Source of the DNA: Planctomycetota bacterium | GTDB taxonomy: Bacteria > Planctomycetota > Phycisphaerae > Sedimentisphaerales > Anaerobacaceae | Assembly (NCBI GenBank): GCA_023481165.1 | Contig: JAMCWO010000355.1 | Location: forward strand, 1 to 49,252 | Length of the DNA: 49,252 nucleotides | Reading direction: 5' to 3' | Translations under genes and position numbers: made by a program | In this document: positions 41,509 to 49,252 of the stretch, piece by piece | Numbering within the stretch: position 1 is the stretch's first letter | Layout of the letters: every line of letters begins with the position of its first letter | Notes under the pieces: generated by a model | Database searches by the model: none | What the model was told of the DNA's origin: nothing | The model's input: the letters and a program-made list of their open reading frames with translations, nothing else

Positions 41509-41814
41509 CTGCTCGTTCTGACCTACGGACCCAAGCCCGGCTCCGCGTCCTTTACAGGCGCACGCGGCAGTGCGCCACGGTTTGCCGTCTACCAGGGCCA
41601 ACGGCAGATCGCCGCCGGGCGCTTCAAGTCTGGCTGAGGCGGCGCCTGGTCGTACTCGTGGCGAGTACCTTTTGGAGCCTCCGGTCCCCTGCAAATCGTC
41701 GCCTCCTGCGACCTTGGCACTCTCGGCCCCGCTACAGGAGAGTCGGTCCTCTACTACTGGCATTGGTATTACAGTGCCCCAAGTTCGGCCTGGTGGGCGT
41801 CCTGGCGCCTGTGA
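41509..41814 (+). pseudogene. 5'-truncated third member of the YG-U-GG selenoprotein family (UGA at 41635-41637)
   Basis: The plus-strand frame LLVLTYGPKPGSASFTGARG-SAPRFAVYQGQRQIAAG, then RFKSG-U-GGAWSYSWRVP and PLQIVASCDLGTLGP, aligns over its length with selenoprotein A (APKLRILNEAGQVV..., then GDFQYG-U-GGACRYAWRVP). The signature W-R-V-P and the D-L-G motif are kept; the Cys four residues after Sec is Trp here. Upstream of about 41509 homology ends, no start codon is available, and an opposite-strand gene occupies the space, so the 5' part was lost or the copy uses a non-standard start. The frame ends at TGA 41812-41814, overlapping the ATG of the next membrane protein. It may be a remnant; the intact hairpin argues that decay is recent. 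Confidence 0.68.
41652..41668 (+). promoter_or_regulatory. SECIS hairpin of the truncated third selenoprotein copy
   Basis: A perfect 7-bp stem, GTACTCG against CGAGTAC, closes the triloop TGG. The loop begins 21 nt after the UGA, exactly as in the two copies at 36 kb. The stem shares the U-A pair variant of selenoprotein B but keeps A-U where B has G-U. Confidence 0.75.
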
Positions 41815-42173
41815 TGGTCCTGGCGTACGCCGGGGCCAGGTGGATGTCACGCCGCACGCATCGCCCAGCCAGATTTCTTCTCCTGCTGGCCGCTTGGTCA
41901 GTGGCGCTCTGTACGGGAGGTATGCCTCTGTGGTTCTTGTTGGGGTCTGTAATGACCGCCAACTGGCCAAACCATCTCCTTCCCGCATTGGGGGTATTTC
42001 TTCTCGCCGGCGCGATCTCGGGAGTGTGCGTCTTTCTGGTTTCTCTTTTCTTCGTCCTTGTCGGTCTGTGGAGCCCCTTGTTCCGGCCGCGCCTGTTCGC
42101 GTGCCTGGCATTGCCGCCTGGATCACCTCCGGTGAACAATGTCACGATGGCAGATCCATCCGAGGAAGGGTAG
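41814..42173 (+). CDS. Small membrane protein of unknown function
   Basis: From ATG 41814, which overlaps the TGA of the truncated selenoprotein frame (TGATG), the frame encodes 119 residues with three hydrophobic helices (FLLLLAAWSVALCTGGMPLW; LLPALGVFLLAGAISGVCVF; LVSLFFVLVGLWSPLF) and a short polar tail. The frame is open and hydrophobic further upstream (LLLALVLQCPKFGLVGVLAP), so a TTG start at 41763 would add a fourth helix. No strong ribosome binding site is seen; coupling to the preceding frame is likely. Not recognised as a known family. Confidence 0.5.
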   Translation: MVLAYAGARWMSRRTHRPARFLLLLAAWSVALCTGGMPLWFLLGSVMTANWPNHLLPALGVFLLAGAISGVCVFLVSLFFVLVGLWSPLFRPRLFACLALPPGSPPVNNVTMADPSEEG

Positions 42174-42224
42174 AATACCGTCGTCGGTCGATAGAAGTCT
42201 GGTTGTCGTTGGAGACAGATTGGG

Positions 42225-43664
42225 ATGATTCGTAGTCTAAGCAGACGGGGTTTCCTCAAGTCGGCCAGCGCCGGTCTGGCGGCCGTGACGCTCGCCGAAC
42301 GTACGGGGCTGCGGAGCCGGGTCGAGGCCGGGGAGCCGGCGGGCAAGCCGAATATCATTTTCATCCTGGCGGACGACCTGGGCTATGGCGACCTCGGCTG
42401 CTACGGCCAGAAGCAGATCCAGACGCCGAACCTCGACCGCCTGGCCGCCGAGGGGATGCGCTTCACGGACCACTACGCCGGCACCACCGTGTGCGCGCCG
42501 TCGCGCTGTTCCCTGATGACCGGCCTGCACACCGGCCATACGTACGTGCGCGGCAATCACGAGGTCCAGCCGATGGGCCAGTTGCCGCTGCCGCTGGATA
42601 CGGCGACGCTGCCGAAGGTGCTCAGGAAGGCAGGGTATACAACGGCCCTGATCGGCAAGTGGGGCCTGGGCGGGCCCGACAGCACCGGGACACCGAACCG
42701 GCAGGGCTTTGATTACTTCTTCGGCTACCTGTGCCAACGGCACGCCCACAACTACTACCCGGAGTTTCTGTTCCGCAACGACCAGCGGATACTGCTCAAG
42801 AACAAGGTCGCCGGCGGGCGCCCCGACGGCGCGGGCGTGGCGACGGAGAAGGTCGAGTACTCCTACGATCTGATGGAGCGGGAAGCCCTCCGGTTCGTCG
42901 AGCAAAACTGGAAAGGTTCGTTCTTTCTGTATCTGGCCGTGACACTGCCGCACGCCAACAACGAGGGCGGCAAGAATGGCATGGAGGTGCCGGACTACGG
43001 CATCTACGCCGACAAAGACTGGCCCGAGCCGGACAAGGGCCGCGCCGCCATGATCTCGCGGCTGGATCGCGGCGTGGGCCGGGTCATGCAGAAGCTCAAA
43101 GAGCTCGGCATCGACAACAATACACTGGTCTTCTTCGCCAGCGACAACGGTCCGCACCGCGAGGGCGGGGCCAACCCGGAGTTCTTCCACAGCAGCGGCC
43201 CGTTCCGCGGGATCAAGCGCGACCTGTACGAAGGCGGCATCCGTGTGCCGCTGCTCGCGCGCTGGCCCGGCCGGATCAAGGCTGGCGTAGTGAGCGATCA
43301 CGTGTCCGCCTTCTGGGATTTCCTGCCCACGCTGGCCGAGCTGGCCGGCGCTCCATGCCCCGCCGGCACGGACGGCATTTCCCTGCTGCCCACGCTGCTC
43401 GGCAGATCCGAACAACAGAGACAACACGATTTTCTATATTGGGAATTCCACGAAGGCGGCTCGGCCCAAGCGGTGCGCATGGGCCGCTGGAAGGCGGTCC
43501 GGCCCTTCGGCCAACGATTGGAACTGTACGACCTGCAGACGGATAATGGCGAGGCCCACGATATCGCCGACCAGCATCCCGATGTGGTGGCGCGGATCGA
43601 GAAGTATTTGACCACGGCCCGAACCGAATCGAAGTTCTGGCCCCTCAAAGGAGGCAAAGCATGA
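42225..43664 (+). CDS. Tat-exported arylsulfatase (formylglycine-dependent, Cys type)
   Basis: A 479-residue sulfatase with a twin-arginine signal (SRRGFLKSASAGLAAVTL). The active-site segment TTVCAPSRCSLMTGLHTGHT holds Cys90 in the C-x-P-S-R motif, the residue converted to formylglycine. Metal ligands are seen in IIFILADDLGYGDLG and in FFASDNGPHREGG; GKWGLGGPDS supplies the conserved Lys-Trp. It would remove sulfate esters from glycans in the periplasm, consistent with the glycosidases in the window. Maturation needs an FGE or an anaerobic sulfatase-maturating enzyme; the FGE-fold lipoprotein at 14 kb is not an obvious candidate. It overlaps the next gene by four bases (ATGA). Confidence 0.93.
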   Translation: MIRSLSRRGFLKSASAGLAAVTLAERTGLRSRVEAGEPAGKPNIIFILADDLGYGDLGCYGQKQIQTPNLDRLAAEGMRFTDHYAGTTVCAPSRCSLMTGLHTGHTYVRGNHEVQPMGQLPLPLDTATLPKVLRKAGYTTALIGKWGLGGPDSTGTPNRQGFDYFFGYLCQRHAHNYYPEFLFRNDQRILLKNKVAGGRPDGAGVATEKVEYSYDLMEREALRFVEQNWKGSFFLYLAVTLPHANNEGGKNGMEVPDYGIYADKDWPEPDKGRAAMISRLDRGVGRVMQKLKELGIDNNTLVFFASDNGPHREGGANPEFFHSSGPFRGIKRDLYEGGIRVPLLARWPGRIKAGVVSDHVSAFWDFLPTLAELAGAPCPAGTDGISLLPTLLGRSEQQRQHDFLYWEFHEGGSAQAVRMGRWKAVRPFGQRLELYDLQTDNGEAHDIADQHPDVVARIEKYLTTARTESKFWPLKGGKA

Positions 43665-44881
43665 GAGAGAGTCCCGATAGAATGGCGCGTCGTTCGTTTC
43701 TCGGTGGTACGTTGGCCGCGGCGGCCGTTGGTAGTGTGCCCGTAAGGGCATCCCAAGAAACGCCTCACGGCGCCACTACGAACCCCCAGACCCCCGGCGC
43801 CATCCCCCTGCGGGAGAAGTTCTTCGGCTGCATCGCCGGCTGCCACATCGGCTCGGCGATGGGAGCGCCGGTCGAAGGCTGGGCCTACGAGAGGATCGAA
43901 CGCGAGTATGGTCTGCTCGACAAGCCCCTGTCCTACACAGCCTATGGAAAAAGGGACTGGGTGCGGGAGCCCGGCACGACCGAAGATGGCGTCGAGCGGC
44001 AGAAGCTCATGATCACCGCCATTATCGAAAAGCAGGACCGGATCAATGCCGAGGACCTGCGGCGGGCCTGGGTGGACCACATGAATCCCAACGCCGCCGG
44101 ACTGGTCTCGGAGCCGTTCGAGGGGCCGCTGCTGGCGCTGGCCAAGACGCACATCCCGGCGGCGGACATCGGCAAGTACTGCGACTACTCCGGCCTGGTC
44201 TCGCTCTCGCGCTCCTGCCATCCCATCGGCCTGATCAACGCGGGGGATGTACGCGGGGCCATCGACGACCTCCGCCAGGTCGGCCAGCTCTACAACACCG
44301 CCAACAGCCGGGGCATCCTGTGGGCGGAGGTCACGGTCGTCGCGATCGCCGCCGCCACCAAGCCCGGCGCCACGGTCGACAGCGTGCTCGGCGCGGTCTT
44401 CGACAACTGCGACAAGGTGGACACGCGGTTCTTCCGGCCGGCCGGCATCCGCGGCGAGCTCGAGCGGGCCCTGAAGCTCACGGCGAATTGCGCCGACGTC
44501 CGCGACATGCGGCGCAAGTTCGACTCGGTCTACAGCGGCACGGGGCTCGTCTACGCCCAGAGCTACGCCAACGAGATTGTCACGAAGGCGATCTGTGTCC
44601 TGCGGATGACCCAAGGCAACACCTGGGAGGCCATCAAAGCCGGGATCAACATGGGCCGAGACACCGACTGCCTCGCCGCCGTGGCGGGCGGGATCACCGG
44701 GGCCCTCTCGGGCGGCGCCTCCATTCCGGCGGACGTGGTCAAGCAGGTGGATTATGCCACGTCCCTGAACCGGCACACGAACTCCCAGCGGACGCTGCGT
44801 GAAAGCTCCGATGGCCTGTACCACGCGTTCACTGCCCGACTCGCCCGGATGAAAGCGTACGCCCAAGAAATGGACGTCTGA
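43661..44881 (+). CDS. Exported ADP-ribosylglycohydrolase-family protein
   Basis: A 406-residue protein with a Tat-like signal (MARRSFLGGTLAAAAVG). The fold shows KFFGCIAGCHIGSAMGAPVE at the N terminus and NMGRDTDCLAAVAGGITGAL near the C terminus, equivalent to metal-binding blocks of ADP-ribosylhydrolases (DraG family). An exported member probably acts on a nucleoside- or sugar-related substrate rather than on protein ADP-ribose; this is inferred from location and coupling to the sulfatase. Residues 24-42 (GSVPVRASQETPHGATTN) come from a dispersed repeat inserted between signal and mature domain. ATG 43661 overlaps the sulfatase TGA; ATG 43682 is an alternative. Confidence 0.87.
   Translation: MRESPDRMARRSFLGGTLAAAAVGSVPVRASQETPHGATTNPQTPGAIPLREKFFGCIAGCHIGSAMGAPVEGWAYERIEREYGLLDKPLSYTAYGKRDWVREPGTTEDGVERQKLMITAIIEKQDRINAEDLRRAWVDHMNPNAAGLVSEPFEGPLLALAKTHIPAADIGKYCDYSGLVSLSRSCHPIGLINAGDVRGAIDDLRQVGQLYNTANSRGILWAEVTVVAIAAATKPGATVDSVLGAVFDNCDKVDTRFFRPAGIRGELERALKLTANCADVRDMRRKFDSVYSGTGLVYAQSYANEIVTKAICVLRMTQGNTWEAIKAGINMGRDTDCLAAVAGGITGALSGGASIPADVVKQVDYATSLNRHTNSQRTLRESSDGLYHAFTARLARMKAYAQEMDV
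43728..43783. repeat. GTAGTGTGCCCGTAAGGGCA element in the ADP-ribosylglycohydrolase gene
   Basis: A full copy in the plus orientation (TTGGTAGTGTGCCCGTAAGG ... CGCCTCACGGCGCCACTACG). It is translated in frame as VGSVPVRASQETPHGATTN. Confidence 0.85.
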
Positions 44882-44987
44882 TTGCCGCGCCTTCAACGTC
44901 AATCTCCGGGTGGCAACCTTGAAGCCCTTGGCCTTGGGGCTGCCACCCGTGGAAATCCGGAATCATCCATTTGAGATCCACAATTGT

Positions 44988-46205
44988 CTATGGCCTCAAT
45001 TCGATCTTCATCCAGCCGGCCTTCTTCTCGGCGAACATCCGGTAGGCGTCGATCGCCGAGACGATCGGCTGCTGCTGGGTGATAACCCGCTCCGGCTTGA
45101 TCGACCCAGCGGAGACGATCTGCATCAAGGTGGGAATGTACTTGCGATGGTTGCAGTTGCCCGAGCGAATCGTAAGGTTCTTCATCATGGCCTTGCCCAA
45201 CGGGAAGAACCGCATGCTTTCGGGGTAGACGCCGATCACGGCGATGCTCCCGCGTTTCGCCACCGATTGCACCGCCCACTGCAGGGCCTGCGACGGCGCA
45301 TCGCCCGGTTGCCAGCGCTGGGCCTGGTCTTTGTGAGAGAGCAACTCGGGAGCAGCCCACTGCAGTTCCAGATCGAATTCCTCGATCTCCTGCGGCGAGA
45401 GTGCCACCGCCGGCGCGCTGTGCGGGTGAATGGCGTCGATCCCCACGGCGTCGATCGCGCGGTCCGTGCCGATGCCGCCGGTCAGTTCCTGGATCGCCTC
45501 GACCACATCTTCCTCTTCGAAGTTGATGGTCTCAGCGCCGTTCTCGCGGGCCTTCTGCAGGCGGGAGTCGATACAATCCACCGCGAGCACTCGGCCCGCA
45601 CCCATCAGCAACGAACTGATGATGGCGAACTGCCCCACCGGTCCGCAGCCAAAGACCGACACCGTGCTGCCAGGGTGGATGTGGGCCAGGTCTGCCCCGA
45701 AGTACCCGGTCGGGAAAATGTCCGACAACATCAACGCCTGCTCATCCGTAACGGAGTCCGCTATCTTGACCATGCCGACGTTGGCGAACGGCACCCGCGC
45801 CATCTCCGCCTGCAAGCCATGGAACGAGCCGGTCGCCTTCGGCCCGCCGAAGAAGGCGGTGCCCGCCTGCGGCCCGTTCGGATTGGCGTTGTCGCACTGG
45901 GAGAAGTAGCCCGCCCGGCAGTAGGAACAGTAGCCACAGCCGATCGTCGAGCCGATCACGACGCGGTCCCCCACGTCGAAGTTCCGCACGTTGCGGCCCT
46001 TGTCTTCCACGATCCCGACGCCCTCGTGGCCGAGGATCGTGCCCGGCTCCATACCCGGCATCGTCCCGCGGACCATGTGCAGGTCCGTGCCGCAGATGGC
46101 CGAGCCCGTGATCCGCACGACCGCATCGTTGGAGTCCTCGATCTTCGGCTCCGGAACGTCTTCCAGACGGATGTCGCCGATATCATGATAAACCACCGCT
46201 TTCAT
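44988..46205 (-). CDS. Zinc-dependent alcohol dehydrogenase (formaldehyde-dehydrogenase-like MDR family)
   Basis: A 405-residue medium-chain dehydrogenase. SAICGTDLHMVRGTMPG holds the catalytic zinc Cys and GHEGVGIVED the His-Glu pair; CGYCSYCRAGYFSQC holds the four structural zinc cysteines. The Rossmann motif is SVFGCGPVGQFAIISSLLMG. It most resembles glutathione-independent formaldehyde dehydrogenases and related polyol dehydrogenases, oxidising an alcohol with NAD. ATG 46205 has GGAGG upstream. It is a single-gene unit convergent with the ADP-ribosylglycohydrolase gene. The substrate is not shown. Confidence 0.9.
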   Translation of the reverse strand: MKAVVYHDIGDIRLEDVPEPKIEDSNDAVVRITGSAICGTDLHMVRGTMPGMEPGTILGHEGVGIVEDKGRNVRNFDVGDRVVIGSTIGCGYCSYCRAGYFSQCDNANPNGPQAGTAFFGGPKATGSFHGLQAEMARVPFANVGMVKIADSVTDEQALMLSDIFPTGYFGADLAHIHPGSTVSVFGCGPVGQFAIISSLLMGAGRVLAVDCIDSRLQKARENGAETINFEEEDVVEAIQELTGGIGTDRAIDAVGIDAIHPHSAPAVALSPQEIEEFDLELQWAAPELLSHKDQAQRWQPGDAPSQALQWAVQSVAKRGSIAVIGVYPESMRFFPLGKAMMKNLTIRSGNCNHRKYIPTLMQIVSAGSIKPERVITQQQPIVSAIDAYRMFAEKKAGWMKIELRP

Positions 46206-46441
46206 AGCATCCTCCTTGGTTTCCTAGAGTGTCCGATGTCTACGCTGTCTGCCGCGCAGGATACACGTGCCTACGCGCGGTCCGCATCGGCATATCTCCC
46301 AATCCGCTTGGACAAATTGCCGAGGAGGAGCAATCACCGCGGGGCTCCCCATTACAGGATATATCATATCCACTATTGGAGCCGCCGGAATCGAAAGAAT
46401 ATGACGTGGCTTCGGCCCTGTGGCTCCTTTGCCCATGGCGA

Positions 46442-48472
46442 TTACAGTTGCGCGATCTCGGAAAGGCTCTCCACTTGCTTCTCTGTGATGGTGCGGATGC
46501 GGGATTCCAATTCTCCCTGCAACGAGGCGGTCTCGCGGCGGAGGGTCTCCTCCAGGCGGGTCTGGAAATCCGCCCGCATGCTCACGATCCGCGACGGCAT
46601 CAGGATGTTTTTCACCACCCAAGCCGGGGCGTTCCACGAGTCGGCGAGCTCTTTGGCGCGGGCGGTGCCGTAGCGGACGGCGAGGAACGCGACGACCGCC
46701 ACCAGGACGCCACCGATGATCCAGCCGACGGGTCCGGCGGCCAGCAGGTGCAAGCCCCCACCCCCACTGATGGCCGCACCAACGGTGGCCGCCAGCATGA
46801 CGACAAACCAGCCGACCACATCCATGATGCTGCCGTACAAGTCCGGCGTGCTCGGCTGGACCAACTCCTGCCCCGCGCCCGCCTGCTGTGCCTCTTCGAG
46901 CGGCTTCTCGCCCACGCTCAGCCCGTACGACCCGAACCAATCCCGCAGCAGCTCGTTGAGCTCGCCAGGCAGGCCCAGCCGCAGCGTCCGCATCCGCGCC
47001 TCGATGATCTCCGTGATCTTGACCTCGCTCGCCTTGACCTGCGCGGAGATGGTCTCCCGCAGGCTCTTCACCGATCCGCCCTTCTGCCGGAACTCTTCCA
47101 GGATCGGGCGAATGATCTTGTCGAACAACTCCGTCGTCATGTCCGCCGCCACGCCGGCTATATAGCTGTCCGTGACCTTCTCGACCAAAGGCCGCACCTG
47201 CGTCCGGCAGAAGCGTCCCACATCCCGACGCAGTTCCTCCCGCGTCTCCTCGAACTGCTTCTGCAAGGCCGGCAGAATGGACAAGCCCTGGGCGATCACG
47301 GCGTAAGGCCGGTCGCTCCGCATCAGGCGCGACCGCTCGACCCCGAGCGTGTCGGTCACCACATCGGCGACAAAAGGCCACTGGCTGCTCCCGCCCGCGA
47401 GGATCACCCGGCTGATCGTCTTCGCGTCGACACCCTGTTCGGTCAAACCGTGCGAGAGCGTCGTCCGAAACCAGTCAATCAAGTCAATTGCGGATTGCGG
47501 ATTGCGGATCGCGGATTCGAGTCGCCGCGATCTGCCGCCTTCCGTCCTTCCTTCTCCGTCCTCCGCTGCCCGCAATCCCATATCCTCCAAGTGCCGGATG
47601 AAGGTCGGGCTGGGCGTATAGCGTTGGGCGCGGTCGAGGAAGCTCGGCCAGTCCATGCCGCGCAGGCTGCCATAGCGGCCGACCGATTTGCTGACCTTCT
47701 CGAAGCGGTCCCGCGCCATCGTCAGCGAGAAGAACTCCTTGACCTCCCGGCACACGTACGAATGCACGTAGTACGTGTCGCCCGCTTTCTCCATCGCCTT
47801 GAGGGCTCCCGGGTTCTCTTCCAGGAACCACTGGAAGAACAGATCGTCGAACAGCCGGCCGCCCAGCTCCATATCGCCCCAGGAGTGGCTGACTTGCAGG
47901 CTCTGGAGAAAGGCGAAGTCGCAGGTCCCGCCGCCGAAGTCGATGACGAGAATGCCCCGCCGGGCCTCTTCGGGCGAGAAGTCCTTGTGCCAGAGGTGAT
48001 GGAGCAGGGCCCCCTTGGGCTCATCCATCAGCCGCACCTCACCATAGCCGGCGGCTTTGGCAATTTGCGACAGCTTCGCACGGAACTGGGCCTGCGCCTC
48101 GCTCGGCACCCCGAAGATGACATCGTACTGGGCCGGGTCCAGGGCGATGTGCTGCCGCTGGGCTTGGAGGACCACGCACTTCAGGAAGTCCGTTGCCGCG
48201 CGGGCGGCTTCTTCACTTTCCACGATGTCCGGCTTGAACTGCGTGTGCAGCCGATAGCCCTCGCGCTCCTGCGGCGCGGCCTCGCCGTACTCGTGCAAAG
48301 CCGGTTCCCCGACGAGCGGCTCGCGATTACCGCGATAGAGGATCGCGGTCGGCAGGCCATCCCGCCCGGTGCCGAAATCGACGCCAACCGGCGAAATCTG
48401 GTCCGCCGGACACTTGCAGAAGTACGTGTTCGTCGTCCCGAAGTCGATCGCCAGTATGTTCCGGGTTTCCAT
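46442..48472 (-). CDS. Hsp70-like ATPase with C-terminal membrane region
   Basis: A 676-residue protein. Residues 1 to about 420 are an Hsp70/actin-type ATPase (NILAIDFGTTNTYFCKCPAD; GILVIDFGGGTCDFAFLQ; VILAGGSSQWPFVAD). In place of a DnaK substrate domain there is a helical segment and then two hydrophobic stretches at about 550-605 (VVGWFVVMLAATVGAAISGG; GWIIGGVLVAVVAFLAVRYG), followed by an amphipathic C-terminal helix. It is therefore probably membrane-bound and not a general chaperone. A repeat-derived insert (SAIRNPQSAID) lies near residue 320. The next gene downstream in the minus-strand sense of transcription order is preceded by a membrane protein gene likely to be its partner. DnaJ or GrpE is absent. 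Confidence 0.83.
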   Translation of the reverse strand: METRNILAIDFGTTNTYFCKCPADQISPVGVDFGTGRDGLPTAILYRGNREPLVGEPALHEYGEAAPQEREGYRLHTQFKPDIVESEEAARAATDFLKCVVLQAQRQHIALDPAQYDVIFGVPSEAQAQFRAKLSQIAKAAGYGEVRLMDEPKGALLHHLWHKDFSPEEARRGILVIDFGGGTCDFAFLQSLQVSHSWGDMELGGRLFDDLFFQWFLEENPGALKAMEKAGDTYYVHSYVCREVKEFFSLTMARDRFEKVSKSVGRYGSLRGMDWPSFLDRAQRYTPSPTFIRHLEDMGLRAAEDGEGRTEGGRSRRLESAIRNPQSAIDLIDWFRTTLSHGLTEQGVDAKTISRVILAGGSSQWPFVADVVTDTLGVERSRLMRSDRPYAVIAQGLSILPALQKQFEETREELRRDVGRFCRTQVRPLVEKVTDSYIAGVAADMTTELFDKIIRPILEEFRQKGGSVKSLRETISAQVKASEVKITEIIEARMRTLRLGLPGELNELLRDWFGSYGLSVGEKPLEEAQQAGAGQELVQPSTPDLYGSIMDVVGWFVVMLAATVGAAISGGGGLHLLAAGPVGWIIGGVLVAVVAFLAVRYGTARAKELADSWNAPAWVVKNILMPSRIVSMRADFQTRLEETLRRETASLQGELESRIRTITEKQVESLSEIAQL

Positions 48473-48514
48473 GTTGCTCGTCTATCGTCAAAGGGTTGCG
48501 CGGCTCGTTCCCGC

Positions 48515-48572
48515 TTGTAGTGTGCCCGTAAGGGCATAAAAGAAGAAACGCCTCACGGCGTCACTACAAACG
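48515..48572. repeat. GTAGTGTGCCCGTAAGGGCA element upstream of the Hsp70-like gene
   Basis: A complete copy (TTGTAGTGTGCCCGTAAGGG ... GCCTCACGGCGTCACTACAA), in the short gap between the membrane protein gene and the Hsp70-like gene. Confidence 0.85.
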
Positions 48573-48597
48573 AGCTTTGCAGCCGCAGTCCGTCCCT

Positions 48598-49248
48598 TCA
48601 TTCCACGTGTCCCCGCGATGTCCGATCTCGAACCTTTCGCACGAGTCCGCGCTGCACGACTTGGCCGCCGAGGATCACGGCCTCGCGCTCGACCACCACC
48701 GCATCGCCCTCGATAATATGCCCGAAAGCCTCGTACTTGCCCTGCAAGTCCGGCCTCCAGGTCAGAACCTGCTTCTCCTGGCGGGCACTGTCCAGGAACG
48801 CCGGCAGGCCCTCCAGCCCCTCGAAGCCGCTGTTCTTGGCTTCCTGAATCAGCTCATGGGCCACGACCGGCAGCGACTCCGGTCCGGTCTGGTGCAGGGC
48901 ATAGATCAGCTTGCCGATCTTGCGCAAGGCCTTGTCGCGGTCGGTCCCTGCCTGGGCCGCACCCGGCCGGTGGAGGCACAGCACCGCCAGCATCGGCACC
49001 GCCCAGTCGATCCACTGCTCAATACACGCCCGCACGGCCTTTTCATGTTCGCTGCGCACCGCCCCGCGCCAGGCCCGCGGCCGGACGAAGAGCCACGGCA
49101 GAATTCTCGCGATCAGCCTCATCCGGGCCAGCCGGTGCACGATCAGCACCGCCACGAGCGCCCCCAGCGGAGCGCCCAGCACCAATCCCAAGTCCTGCAT
49201 CTGGAATGCCAGCCGCATCAGCGGCGCTCCGGCGAACATGCCTCCCAC
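48598..49248 (-). CDS. Membrane protein of unknown function upstream of the Hsp70-like gene
   Basis: About 213-216 residues. A hydrophobic segment near the N terminus (LGLVLGAPLGALVAVLIVHR) and a second at about 90-105 (WAVPMLAVLCLH) are followed by a helical and then beta-type domain (DAVVVEREAVILGGQVVQRG). TAG lies directly before the GTG at 49248, so the gene starts inside the window; the exact start is GTG 49248, ATG 49239 or ATG 49218 (the last has GGAG at eight bases). It precedes the Hsp70-like gene on the same strand with about 125 bases between, so the two may work together on the membrane. Family not recognised. Confidence 0.6.
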   Translation of the reverse strand: MGGMFAGAPLMRLAFQMQDLGLVLGAPLGALVAVLIVHRLARMRLIARILPWLFVRPRAWRGAVRSEHEKAVRACIEQWIDWAVPMLAVLCLHRPGAAQAGTDRDKALRKIGKLIYALHQTGPESLPVVAHELIQEAKNSGFEGLEGLPAFLDSARQEKQVLTWRPDLQGKYEAFGHIIEGDAVVVEREAVILGGQVVQRGLVRKVRDRTSRGHVE

Positions 49249-49252
49249 CTAA

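Overview
The window looks like a chromosomal segment of an anaerobic, heterotrophic member of the Planctomycetota (probably Phycisphaerae-like; this is inference). The reasons are the high GC content, exported glycoside hydrolases with F5/8 (discoidin) domains, a Tat-exported sulfatase, a Gfo/Idh oxidoreductase with a Tat signal, PQQ/TolB-type propeller proteins, an ECF sigma factor with membrane helices, and very many dispersed palindromic repeats that also enter coding sequences.

Layout. 1-7.0 kb: a partial gene, a direct-repeat patch, a GH2 enzyme (+) and a large six-hairpin-type glycosidase (-), both with discoidin modules. 7.2-17 kb (all -): membrane-tailed ECF sigma factor, PQQ-propeller protein, an SGNH/MBOAT pair, an in-frame FGE-like lipoprotein plus histone-deacetylase-like protein joined through repeat DNA, and two tandem TolB-like paralogues. 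17.4-27 kb (all -): GH127, a GH57-glycogen synthase fusion, a Gfo/Idh oxidoreductase and a carboxypeptidase-regulatory-like array with a thioredoxin-like tail.

27-42 kb is the centre of interest: a selenocysteine island. It carries tRNA-Sec(UCA) with encoded CCA, selD, selA and selB, so in-frame UGA can be decoded as Sec. Reading through UGA reveals genes that normal gene calling cuts or misses: two tandem paralogues with the signature FQYG-U-GG-x-C-x-Y-x-W-R-V-P (35.9-36.7 kb), a 5'-truncated third member (41.5-41.8 kb), a small membrane-anchored protein ending in C-P-T-U beside a NapH-like ferredoxin gene (28.2-28.5 kb), and an 85-residue membrane protein with Sec28 directly after selB (40.6-40.9 kb). 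Each UGA is followed at 17-21 nt by a hairpin with an N-G-N triloop; in the signature family the hairpin shows a compensatory base-pair change. Between selD and the selenoprotein genes lies a tightly packed operon of a methyltransferase, a double-cubane-cluster-type protein, two more 2-hydroxyacyl-CoA-dehydratase-like proteins and their ATP-dependent activator. This suggests a low-potential electron-transfer theme shared with the NapH-like protein and the redox-type selenoproteins.

42-49 kb: Tat-exported sulfatase translationally coupled to an ADP-ribosylglycohydrolase-family protein (+), then a zinc alcohol dehydrogenase, a membrane-tailed Hsp70-like protein and its probable membrane partner (-). 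No rRNA, CRISPR array or complete insertion sequence was seen.
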